A stretch of 64,000 nt of DNA from Erigeron canadensis (Eukaryota > Streptophyta > Magnoliopsida > Asterales > Asteraceae). Below the pieces are notes generated by a model that saw only the letters and a list, made by a program, of their open reading frames with translations, was not told the origin of the DNA and did not search any database. Made by a program: the position numbers and the translations under genes. Below are positions 51,502 through 62,755 of the stretch, piece by piece. Numbering within the stretch: the first letter of the stretch is position 1; each line of letters opens with the position of its first letter. The stretch lies in NCBI RefSeq assembly GCF_010389155.1, contig NC_057765.1:27654980-27718979 (forward strand), in the 5' to 3' direction.

Positions 51502-52564
51502 GATTATTAAAAGTTGCTAAGATTGTTGATAATTAACATGAAAATATAATGCATGGAATCAAATCGATCCTATTAGCTATATAAATATTTGAAACCACAA
51601 TTCGAATTCTCATTAACACTATGAAAAGTTTTTCACCTTAACATTTCTATTTTGTGCAAGTCTTTCTCATAAATTTAATAATTTCATTATTATTTTATTG
51701 TTTATTAAATAAATAAAAAACTAAATTTTGATGCATGAAGAGGGATCCTCTCGCTCATCAGTTAAGAGATGACAAGAACTGATTTTATAAAGCGACGACA
51801 CTGCCAGTGTCAGTTTTAGACGAAAGCAATGTTGGGGCAATCTTATCATATCACTATTATGTATGTATATCTTAGGATCTGCATATATATTTCCATCTTA
51901 GATGCTAAAACTCATTTTTATGTCATGATATTAAGTTTATCTTGCCTCCAACGAAAATAACATTAACTAGTTGCCTACTTTTTTTTTGGCAATGAAGATA
52001 ACATTAAGTTTATTTTGCAATGAAGATCATTAGTTGTGGGTGTATTGGCTATGTTTGACAAGTGTTTTTGGGATTTTTAGTTTTTAATTTTAAATAAAAA
52101 ACTTCTATTGTGCTAAAAAACTATGTTTGGATGTGACTAATTTTAGTTTTTATTTGAAAAAAAAAGTTAAAAATAAAACGATACTTTAAGTAGCTTTTCA
52201 AGTAGCTAACAACTTTGTTTAAAAGATACAACCAAAAATTACAGCTACATACTACATACATTTTTGCCATACATACCTATTAATTACTAGTTTTTAATAT
52301 AGCGTTTCGAGTTAATAAGACTGAAGGGAGTGGTGCATCTTGCAACCCAAAAAAGGAGAGAGAGAGAGTGGTGCGTCTTGTTTTTGCGTAGGTGGGGACA
52401 ACTTTAACTCCGTTTACCCAACATGGCACATGCATTCACAATGATTAAATGTCTGATTGTAATATCTAGTCTTCTTTTAAAGTTTATGTATTTGAACAAT
52501 TCAAATTTATGTATTTCGAATTTAAATATGACACACCAAAAATAAAATGTAGCAGTAGTACTTA

Positions 52565-52890
52565 TTTGAAAGGTGAATTTGGCTGGAAACTTCGTGTCGC
52601 AATTCGACAGCGGAAGGTCTAGCATACGTTGTTTTAACTGGGTCCGCGCTAGAGAGCTCCCTCGAAGTAGAAATGGCTATTTCAAATACCCGATGGGGGA
52701 AAACCCCCTACTAATCCGCCCGAAGGCACGACGATCAATATGGGTAAACTCTGCCCCCTCAGACTTGAACATGGGTATACCCAAGCCAAGGCCTCATAAA
52801 GGAACTTCCTTATGTCCTCCCCAAAGCTTGTACTCAAGACCTCATGTATAGGGGATGGTATTTCAACCATTGAGCTAATGCTCAAAGACA
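52565..52890 (-). mobile_element. SINE insertion present only in unit A
   Basis: On the minus strand the head reads GAGCATTAGCTCAATGGTTG, with a good pol III A box (TAGCTCAATGG). A B-box-like GGTCTTGAGTACAAG lies about 45 bp later. The insertion is flanked by TAGCAGTAGTACTTA at 52550-52564 and a near-copy, TAGCAGTAGTACCTA, at 52891-52905; a further exact copy follows at 52910-52924. Unit B has a single TAGCAGTAGTACTTA at 60014-60028, the empty site. Unit A is 360 bp longer at this point. Confidence 0.8.
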
Positions 52891-53501
52891 TAGCAGTAGT
52901 ACCTATAAGTAGCAGTAGTACTTATAATCTAAAGTTCCATGCAAACTGGAGTATATTTATTTGGCTAAAAATGCATATTTTGTTTTGCTTGATATAAGAT
53001 ATATTTATTTGGTCAAGATATATATATATATATCTTCATTAGGAGTCTTTGGGTCAAACCGTGAACTTCTTGAGACAACCAGAAAAAGTGTGTGAAGAAA
53101 TGGTTCCTAAATATGTCCATTTGTCTGAAAAATTCTTTAGTTTTTCATTATATTAACTTCAGCCCGCTTACATGCATGGAATATTCATTTTTTGTTCTTG
53201 CAAGGAACGCCTAAATTTTTTTTACCTTAATTGTATGTCATTTCTGATTTTAAAGGAGCTTTTTCAATATTTTGTAAACTTGAGACTACAATCAATTACT
53301 ATATATACAGATCTATCAATTGACATAAATAAGGAAGCATGACATTTCGATCCGCCGTTCAAAAAAAAAAAGAATAGGAATCATGACATATGACACTTAC
53401 GTATGTAATACAAAGAACACAAACATGATCGACCTACTATATATAGAATTTATCGTTTACATAAACCCATATATAACATCCGCGTTAGTTGAAGAAGCTG
53501 T

Positions 53502-55522
53502 TCAAAAGCTTGTGAGGTCTGAGGATGCCGTGTTACAATCACTAGAAGTATTGCGGTTTGATGTAGAAATGAAAGGAGCATAATAAGTCGGCTTGGGCAT
53601 CTTCATTGGGAGTTCAGGTGGTGAAGCTTCAAACATCAATACTTGAATAACTTGCCTCATTGATGGGCGCGCAATCGGGTCAGGGTGCGCACACCACAAC
53701 CCAACGGCCATCAAACGCTTGATTTCTTCTTCTACAAAATCTGATCCTAGACGAGGATCGACTGCTTCAAGAAGCGTTGTGGTCCCGTAGAGATCCCAAA
53801 CCCATTCCACTAATTCTTTTTCATTTGTGATGAACCGTCTGAGTAGAAAGGTTTTCTCCCACAAGCTATTTCCAGCGCAACAACTCCAAAGCTAAAAACG
53901 TCGGCTTCTTTGTTTGCCTTACCTGTCATTATATATTCGGGTGCCATGTAACCTACCGTCCCAGCCAATTTATTGGTTGTTTGAGGATCTTTCTCATGAT
54001 CAACCAACTTAGCTAATCCAAAATCGCCGAGCTTTGCGTTGAAATTTGAGTCCAGCATCACATTACTCGATTTAATATCTCTATGCAAAACACAGTGCTC
54101 CCATCCATAATGTAGATATAACAACGCCGAAGCTAGGCCATGAGCAATTTTGTACCTTGTGCCCCATGACAACAAGCTCTTTTCCTTAAAGAGATGTAAA
54201 TCTAAGCTCCCGTTTTCCATAAACTCATAAATAAGAAGGAGTTCTCCTTTCTCGTGGCACCAACCATTGAGTTGCACTAGATTTCTGTGCCTCAATCGGC
54301 TAATGATCTTTACTTCAGACGCGTACTCCCTGATTCCTTGTTCGGAAGTCTTTGACACCCTTTTGACCGCTATATATGCGTCTACGTCTTTCAAAAAACC
54401 TTTGTAAACCCCTCCGAAGCCCCCTTCCCCAAGCTTGTTTCTCTCTTCATCAAACCCGTCAGTTGCCATAACTAATTCCTCGTAATAGAACTTTCTAGCC
54501 CCGGTCCCCAATTCAAAATCTTTGGTCATCTCCATGCTGCCTTCTAAAGGTTCTTGCACTTGCACTTGTTTCTTTTTTTTCCTCAAAAAAGAAAAAGGGC
54601 AATGGTAGCCAAAAAGTAACTACTACTACTCCAGCTATTATTCCCACCATAAGTCCTACCTTATTTTTGCCCCTATGATCCGGAATCTTACTCATGGAGG
54701 GTGGTTTCATCACCTCTTCTTTATCACCAGGTAGATTAGAACTATAAACTTCCACGACTTCACCGTGTTTTTCTGAAACAGACCATTAGGTTTTGAAGGT
54801 CCGTCAGTTGAAGCCGAGAACCCGAAAATAACCCATTCTGGCAACACATCCCTTAAGTCCACGAGGTGATTAAGTTGGACTACGATGTCATTTGTGCTAT
54901 TGTAAACCAAAACACTAAAATTACGAGAATTAGAATCATACCTTATGTGTGCTCTAGCCTCTTCTCCTTCTTCTACGCTATGATTCATCCATCGTTGATA
55001 CTCAACGGAAGTAAGCGAGTTGACATCGATGCCTACGTGCTTCGATTCACCCGGCTTTGGTTGGGGTAAATAATCTTGTGGGTCCCACGGATTGCTCTCA
55101 TAAGTATCAAATTCGACCGCTACAAATGGATAAGTCATTTTAAAGGTACTCGAATCAACTGGTAGCCCTATGGCTCCATTCGTTGTTATCAATGTATTAT
55201 TTTCCGCAAGGAAGAATGTGAGGCCATCGGCATATAATATATTTCCCATTGTATCGATGATGAATGAAAATTCGGTATCAAAACTAGCTAGCTCCCGAGA
55301 GGATTTGTCCCATAGATGAAGTGGTTTGCGGTAAGTCGCCCGACCACGGTCTGTACGCGGGTTCTCAGGGGTCACCTGGATTCCTATATCGGAGACATAA
55401 GCTCCCACATCCAGCTTGAACTCGCCCTGTGAGTTTTGGTTAATGTTTGGAAAATCGAAAGTGATTGAAGCTGCATAAGGGATGATTAAGACAAGAATAA
55501 ACAAGCAAGTTAAGGTGACCAT
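53502..55522 (-). pseudogene. L-type lectin-domain receptor kinase, LecRK-IX-like, unit A copy (frameshifted as assembled)
   Basis: Plasma-membrane receptor-like kinase with an extracellular legume-lectin domain, one membrane segment and a cytosolic Ser/Thr kinase. The family acts in immunity and stress sensing. ATG at 55522; signal peptide MVTLTCLFILVLIIPYAAS; lectin domain with YADGLTFFLAENNT and VAVEFDTYE. The kinase has LGEGGFGGVYKG, AVKRV, VLHRDIKSSNVML, LGDFGLAKL and GYMAPEY. Compared with the unit B copy it lacks single bases at about 54744, at the A runs 54611-54615 and 54585-54590, and at the T run 53817-53821. The first three scramble the stretch around the membrane segment and then restore frame; the last breaks the kinase C-lobe. 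All lie at short runs, so sequencing error is a live alternative. Confidence 0.85.
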
Positions 55523-57817
55523 GATTTTAAAAGAATTTTGTTGGCTATTTGAATCACACTTATTATTTTTATTATTTTTATGAGGACTAGCTGAATTTTA
55601 AAGTATAGTTTTTCTCATAAGTGAACGCTAAAGTCAACTATATATGTTTTCTGATATTTCACACTTAACTTGATAAGTCTTTTAAAACTAAGAAACTTTG
55701 AACGAATGTTTATAGTAAGAAATAACTAAAGTGTGTGTATTGTATGTAAACAACTCGAAAATAATGTTTATTCTATGTAAGAAAATGTATTTAACCAATT
55801 ATAATCAGACAAGTGGCACTTTATATGGTTGCCAAGTATGTTTTCTTGCATACAATAAATATTTTTTAAAGTTGTTTACATACAATACACACAACTTTAG
55901 TTATTTATTACTGTAAACATTCGTCCAAAGTTTGTTACATTCCAGCATACTTATCCCTATTATTTTCTATTGTTTCGTATCAACTTTTGTTTTCTGTAAT
56001 TTCATTTATAGTTTACTTAGTAGTCTTTATGCTTTGAACAATTTAATATATATACTTTGCAAACGGGTGTAATTTAATTAGAAACGCGTATATAAGACTT
56101 CAATTAAAGAGTTTATATTATATTATTTAGCTTTTAAGTATAACTGTTTTAACATCAAAACATTGAGTCAAACAGCTGTTTATACATAGTTAAACTGTTT
56201 ATGCTTTTAAATAAATTGTTGTTCTTTCATTCGTGTTTTTTTACAACTTATTATACATAGTTAATATGTTTTATTTGTGTTTTATTTTTACAAATAAATA
56301 TATGAATATAATGTTAATAAATTTTCATTTGTTTTTTTTCATTTTATCAGGCTTTAATTTATTTAATTCTACATGTAACCTCATACACTAAAAGTAATAT
56401 CTTCCGAGGCAAGGCGTAGATGACATATATCTCATTAATTTTAGAATAGCATCAATTAAACAATATGATTAATAAAATAGACATTCTTACAAATTCCTTC
56501 GGTAAACCTTGGTGTCTAATCTTCCAGACATATTAGAGATAAAATCAAATAAATGTAATACAAAAAAACTGTGAAAGAACAACCAGTAAATTCAAATATA
56601 AAGAATATAATTAAAATTATGAAAAAACAAATCGTTAAATTTAAAAAATAATGTAAGAGAAATCAAAGTAACTAAAAGTAATACGGAAACATTGACGAAA
56701 ACGTTTAACTTGTTCGTCTATTTATATCATATCATATCTTGCTGTTATATATATATATATATATATATAATCATTGGCAATTTGATAAGTTATATTTATA
56801 AATAACTTTAATAAGTTTTAATTATAGTGGAATGAAGTCTAATTCTAAAATATTATATTACATATTTTGGAACCATTACATACGTAAAGCATTAAATGAA
56901 TATTTATCAAGTCTTTACCCAAATGCACTCCAAAGTGGTCGTCGGAGTAATAAATTAAGTGGACTCTAGAGTCAAGACCCTACGAAGGGAGAGTGACGTG
57001 CATGTGAAATGTCATTTTGCAAGTTGGTGCATCTTAATGAAGGCGTTACTCGGCTCCCATAATGCATAGGAGATTGTTGATAAAGGCTATAAAGAACATG
57101 AAGACGATAAGTTAATTGATGCGCCAAAAGGGTTAATTACATCTACCAATAAAATAAAACATGATTGCAATGTTATTGAAAGGACACGTGGTGTAATCTT
57201 CGATCGACACGTGTCCTTGAATTTTATTTATTTTATTAAATTAGTTTTTTTAATTGTATATAAATTCAATTTCATTATTCGACTTATATTTAAATTCTAA
57301 CTCTCCGTTTATTAATACAAAAGACATTATAACCTTATTTAATTGATCTTTTTCTCATTAATAATTTGTCTCTTTTGTTTCTTAATTCTTTAACTCGTAT
57401 TACTTATAATAAGTTTTTTATGATATAATCTATATAGCTACCATACATCATATCGTACGGGTATTAGGACTAGTAAGCTATAAAAGTGATCAAAATACCC
57501 TGGCTCTTAATGATCAAGAAGGTTGCCAATGCGGACTACTTCAAACTTCAAAGGAGGCATGAAAGATTCAAAAAAGGAGAATTCAAAAAAGTGCAAATGG
57601 AAAAACCATTTTGAATTATTTAACTTGTTTTATATTGCTCAACTACAACCTTGTCCTAGTTATGGTATTATCCAACGTTGCTGTCCTAGGATTCTCCCAG
57701 AGACGATTCACAATGGGGCAGCGGGGTCAGCTATCCCACTTCAATTTTGGTACAATGTAAATTTTTAAAATTTAAATAGTAAATTTATATAACTTTTTTA
57801 AAAAATAAGGAAAAATA
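55523..57817. other. Upstream flank of the unit A LecRK and unit junction
   Basis: About 55523-55700 should be the promoter of the LecRK gene. On the minus strand a W-box-like TTGACT (AGTCAA at 55632-55637) lies just upstream of TATATAG. The rest is AT-rich, with a TA microsatellite (about 56748-56768) and inverted ACACGTGTCC/GGACACGTG words near 57180-57220. A short open frame at 57523-57768 has no recognisable content. The join to unit B is at 57817/57818. Confidence 0.4.
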
Positions 57818-58721
57818 ATTAGACACAAACAGTTACAAAAACATTAAGTTTTTTCTATAAAAACTAATAAAACAATCAACTAATAAACTAAAACAGGATT
57901 ATAGTTTTTTTTTAACCGATACGTGGTGCTATATTAAAACGACAAGTGTTGTTTTAGTCATAGTAATCATTAAAAAAATCTATTTAATAAATTTCTTATA
58001 TTAGTTACATTTATATTTGATTAGGATATTTGTAAGTTAATAAATAATTTTATTTTTAAATTAAATATGTCCATATTAATGATTAAAAAGAATTGGTGAT
58101 TGATGTTCAAAGTAATATATTTATATTCGTATTTGGCTGGGATATTATAAGTCAACAATTTTAATTTTGCAAACTAAGATATCCATATATTTTTTTATTA
58201 TAAACTCTATTAGTTTCCTAAAATTTTTAGGATTTCTATTAAATCCATATCTTTTTTATAATAAAATCTATTATTTTCCTAAAATTCTTAGGAGTTCTAT
58301 AAATCCAAGACAAAATTTTATAAGAAATGAAAAAATCATTACGCTATTAAAGTTTGTTTTCACAATGCTACAAATTTGAAGTAAGATACTACAAATTGGA
58401 GAAATTATAATGAATAAAAATAAAAAGAAAGAAAGGGTAAAAATAGTTAAAGAAAGTTGTGGATAGAAAAAGTGGTAGGTTAGATATGATAGAATGAATA
58501 AGAAATTTGGTACGTGAGATCGTGTATTTCAAGTTCAAAACTCTATACTTTCTTACATGGTTTATAAAGGTGACCATGTCAAATATGTGTATTCACTTTC
58601 TTACATGGTTTAATTTTTATTTTAACCGTGTCAAAGTTCCATTTTTCTCCTTCAATTTTACACATTTTTGTTGTCAACCTTGTAAAATAGGTATAGACTA
58701 ATATCCAATTTTATAGTAATG
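57818..58721. mobile_element. Right part of the CACTA-like element, duplicated in unit B
   Basis: This matches 50361-51260 and ends in the same TATAGTAATG tip. The left 450 bp of the element is missing, because the duplication starts inside it. Confidence 0.75.
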
Positions 58722-58962
58722 AAACTAGCCAGCTCACAGAGTATTTATCCCATATATGAAGAAGTTCGTAGTAAATGGCCCGACCAAAAAACTTACCCAA
58801 AACTTGGGGTCTGGTCTCAGAGTCACCTGGATTCTTATATGTTCTACCGCTTACATTTAAATAATCCTGTAAGTCTTGACTTATATTTGTAAAATCAAAA
58901 AAAATTGAAGCGTCATTATTAGAGATGATTAAGACATGAAAAAAACAAGTTAAAATGGCCAT
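58711..58962 (-). pseudogene. LecRK 5' fragment, unit B
   Basis: The twin of 51250-51501 with the same 83-codon frame; one visible change gives Phe for Ile after the signal peptide (ASIF against ASII). It ends in the same CACTA-derived stop. Confidence 0.75.
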
Positions 58963-60608
58963 GATTATTAAAAGTTGCTAAGATTGTTGATAATTAACAT
59001 GAAAATATAATGCATGGAATCAAATCGATCCTATTAGCTATATAAATATTTGAAACCACAATTCGAATTCTCATTAACACTATGAAAAGTTTTTCACCTT
59101 AACATTTCTACTTTGTGCAATTCTTTCTCATAAATTTAATAATTTCATTATTATTTTATTGTTTATTAAATAAATTAAAAACTAAATTTTGATGCACGAA
59201 GAGGGATCCTCTCGCTCATCAGTTAAGAGATGACAAGAACTGATTTTATAAAGCGACGACACTGCCAGTGTCAGTTTTAGACAAAAGCAATGTTGGGGCA
59301 ATCTTATCATATCACTTTTATATATGTATATCTTAGGATCTGCATATATATTTCCATCTTAGATGCTAAAGCTCATTTTTATGTCATGATATTAAGTTTA
59401 TCTTGCCTCCAACGAAAATAACATTAACTAGTTGCCTACTTTTTTTTTGGCAATGAAGATAACATTAAGTTTATTTTGCAATGAAGATAATTAGTTGTGG
59501 GTATATTGGCTATGTTTGACAAGTGTTTTTGGGATTTTTAGTTTTTAATTTTAAATAAAAAACTTCTATTGTGCTAAAAACTATGTTTGGATGTGACTAA
59601 CTTTAGCTTTTATTTGAAAGAAAAAATTAAAAAATAAACGATACTTTAAGTAGCGTTTCAAGTAGCTAACAATTTTGTTTAAAAGATACAACAAAATTTA
59701 CAGCTACATACTACATACATTTTTGCCATACATACCTATTAATTACTAGTTTTTAATATAGCGTTTCGAGTTAATAAGACTGAAGGGAGTGGTGCATCTT
59801 GCAACCCAAAAAAGAGAGAGAGAGAGAGAGAGAGATGCGTCTTGTTTTTGCGTAGGTGGGGACAACTTTAACTCCGTTTACCCAACATGGCACATGCATT
59901 CACAATGATTAAATGTCTGATTGTAATATCTAGTCTTCTTTTAAAGTTTATGTATTTGAACAATTCAAATTTATGTATTTCGAATTTAAATATGAGACAT
60001 CAAAAATATAATGTAGCAGTAGTACTTATAATCTAAAGTTCCATGCAAACTGGAGTATATTTATTTGGCTAAAAACGCATATTTTGTTTTGCTTGATATA
60101 AGATATATTTATTTGGTCAAGATATATATATATATATCTTCATTAGGAGTCTTTGGGTCAAACCGTGAACTTCTTGAGACAACCAGAAAAAGTGTGTGAA
60201 GAAATGGTTCCTAAATATGTCCATTTGTCTGAAAAATTCTTTAGTTTTTCATTTCATATTAACTTCAGCCCGCTTACATGCATGGAATATTCATTTTTTG
60301 TTCTTGCAAGGAACGCCTAAATTTTTTTTACCTTAATTGTATGTCATTTCTGATTTTAAAGGAGCTTTTTCAATATTTTGTAAACTTGAGACTACAATCA
60401 ATTACTATATATACAGATCTATCAATTGACATAAATAAGGAAGCATGACATTTCGATCCGCCGTTCAAAAAAAAAAAGAATAGGAATCATGACATATGAC
60501 ACTTACGTATGTAATACAAAGAACACAAACATGATCGACCTACTATATATAGAAATTTATCGTTTACATAAACCCATATATAACATCCGCGTTAGTTGAA
60601 GAAGCTGT

Positions 60609-62631
60609 TCAAAAGCTTGTGAGGTCTGAGGATGCCGTGTTACAATCACTAGAAGTATTGCGGTTTGATGTAGAAATGAAAGGAGCATAATAAGTCGGCT
60701 TGGGCATCTTCATTGGGAGTTCAGGTGGTGAAGCTTCAAACATCAATACTTGAATAACTTGCCTCATTGATGGGCGCGCAATCGGGTCAGGGTGCGCACA
60801 CCACAACCCAACGGCCATCAAACGCTTGATTTCTTCTTCTACAAAATCTGATCCTAGACGAGGATCGACTGCTTCAAGAAGCGTTGTGGTCCCGTAGAGA
60901 TCCCAAACCCATTCCACTAATTCTTTTTTCATTTGTGATGAACCGTCTGAGTAGAAAGGTTTTCTCCCACAAGCTATTTCCAGCGCAACAACTCCAAAGC
61001 TAAAAACGTCGGCTTCTTTGTTTGCCTTACCTGTCATTATATATTCGGGTGCCATGTAACCTACCGTCCCAGCCAATTTATTGGTTGTTTGAGGATCTTT
61101 CTCATGATCAACCAACTTAGCTAATCCAAAATCGCCGAGCTTTGCGTTGAAATTTGAGTCCAGCATCACATTACTCGATTTAATATCTCTATGCAAAACA
61201 CAGTGCTCCCATCCATAATGTAGATATAACAACGCCGAAGCTAGGCCATGAGCAATTTTGTACCTTGTGCCCCATGACAACAAGCTCTTTTCCTTAAAGA
61301 GATGTAAATCTAAGCTCCCGTTTTCCATAAACTCATAAATAAGAAGGAGTTCTCCTTTCTCGTGGCACCAACCATTGAGTTGCACTAGATTTCTGTGCCT
61401 CAATCGGCTAATGATCTTTACTTCAGACGCGTACTCCCTGATTCCTTGTTCGGAAGTCTTTGACACCCTTTTGACCGCTATATATGCGTCTACGTCTTTC
61501 AAAAAACCTTTGTAAACCCCTCCGAAGCCCCCTTCCCCAAGCTTGTTTCTCTCTTCATCAAACCCGTCAGTTGCCATAACTAATTCCTCGTAATAGAACT
61601 TTCTAGCCCCGGTCCCCAATTCAAAATCTTTGGTCATCTCCATGCTGCCTTCTAAAGGTTCTTGCACTTGCACTTGTTTCTTTTTTTTCCTCAAAAAAAG
61701 AAAAAGGGCAATGGTAGCCAAAAAAGTAACTACTACTACTCCAGCTATTATTCCCACCATAAGTCCTACCTTATTTTTGCCCCTATGATCCGGAATCTTA
61801 CTCATGGAGGGTGGTTTCATCACCTCTTCTTTATCACCAGGTAGATTAGAACTATTAAACTTCCACGACTTCACCGTGTTTTTCTGAAACAGACCATTAG
61901 GTTTTGAAGGTCCGTCAGTTGAAGCCGAGAACCCGAAAATAACCCATTCTGGCAACACATCCCTTAAGTCCACGAGGTGATTAAGTTGGACTACGATGTC
62001 ATTTGTGCTATTGTAAACCAAAACACTAAAATTACGAGAATTAGAATCATACCTTATGTGTGCTCTAGCCTCTTCTCCTTCTTCTACGCTATGATTCATC
62101 CATCGTTGATACTCAACGGAAGTAAGCGAGTTGACATCGATGCCTACGTGCTTCGATTCACCCGGCTTTGGTTGGGGTAAATAATCTTGTGGGTCCCACG
62201 GATTGCTCTCATAAGTATCAAATTCGACCGCTACAAATGGATAAGTCATTTTAAAGGTACTCGAATCAACTGGTAGCCCTATGGCTCCATTCGTTGTTAT
62301 CAATGTATTATTTTCCGCAAGGAAGAATGTGAGGCCATCGGCATAATATATTTCCCATTGTATCGATGATGAATGAAAATTCGGTATCAAAACTAGCTAG
62401 CTCCCGAGAGGATTTGTCCCATAGATGAAGTGGTTTGCGGTAAGTCGCCCGACCACGGTCTGTACGCGGGTTCTCAGGGGTCACCTGGATTCCTATATCG
62501 GAGACATAAGCTCCCACATCCAGCTTGAACTCGCCCTGTGAGTTTTGGTTAATGTTTGGAAAATCGAAAGTGATTGAAGCTGCATAAGGGATGATTAAGA
62601 CAAGAATAAACAAGCAAGTTAAGGTGACCAT
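60609..62631 (-). CDS. L-type lectin-domain receptor kinase, LecRK-IX-like, unit B copy (one 2-bp frameshift as assembled)
   Basis: Same architecture as the unit A copy and the better of the two. ATG at 62631, stop at 60609, about 674 codons if the single lesion is discounted, a normal L-type LecRK length. Approximate residues: signal peptide 1-19; lectin domain 20-250; membrane segment near 283-308 (VGLMVGIIAGVVVVTFLATI) followed by basic RKKKK; kinase 340-640. The kinase has GEGGFGGVYKG near 366, the ATP lysine in AVKRV near 386, HRD near 481, DFG near 501 and APE near 527, so it should be an active RD kinase. At about 62341-62346, GCATAATATA replaces GCATATAATATA of unit A, a 2-base loss that breaks the lectin domain after MGNIL. 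The remaining 590 codons are open. Confidence 0.88.
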
Positions 62632-62740
62632 GATTTTAAAAGAATTTTGTTGGCTATTTGAATCACACTTATTATTTTTATTATTTTTATGAGGACTAGC
62701 TGAATTTTAAAGTATAGTTTTTCTCATAAGTGAACGCTAA

Positions 62741-62755
62741 AGTCAACTATATATG
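62741..62755 (-). promoter_or_regulatory. W-box-like motif and TATA-like motif of the LecRK gene
   Basis: Minus-strand TTGACT (AGTCAA at 62741-62746) lies immediately beside TATATAG, about 115 bp upstream of the start codon. W boxes bind WRKY factors, which fits a defence-type receptor. The unit A copy has the same arrangement. Inference from motif only. Confidence 0.3.

Larger units (their letters stand above)
50361..57817. repeat. Tandem duplication unit A (about 7.46 kb)
   Basis: From ATTAGACACAAACAGTTACA at 50361 onward the sequence recurs in direct orientation from 57818 to at least the window end. Unit A carries the right part of the CACTA-like element, the LecRK 5' fragment, a SINE absent from unit B, and a full-length LecRK gene. 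Confidence 0.85.

Noticed and set aside
54866..55069. Plus-strand open frame within the LecRK gene (and its twin at 61977-62180)
   Set aside because: Antisense to the lectin-domain coding sequence; present in both units only because the units are duplicates.
57523..57768. Open frame of about 81 codons near the end of unit A
   Set aside because: No recognisable motif, Lys/Asn-rich in its first half, and no splice or promoter context; too weak to call a gene.
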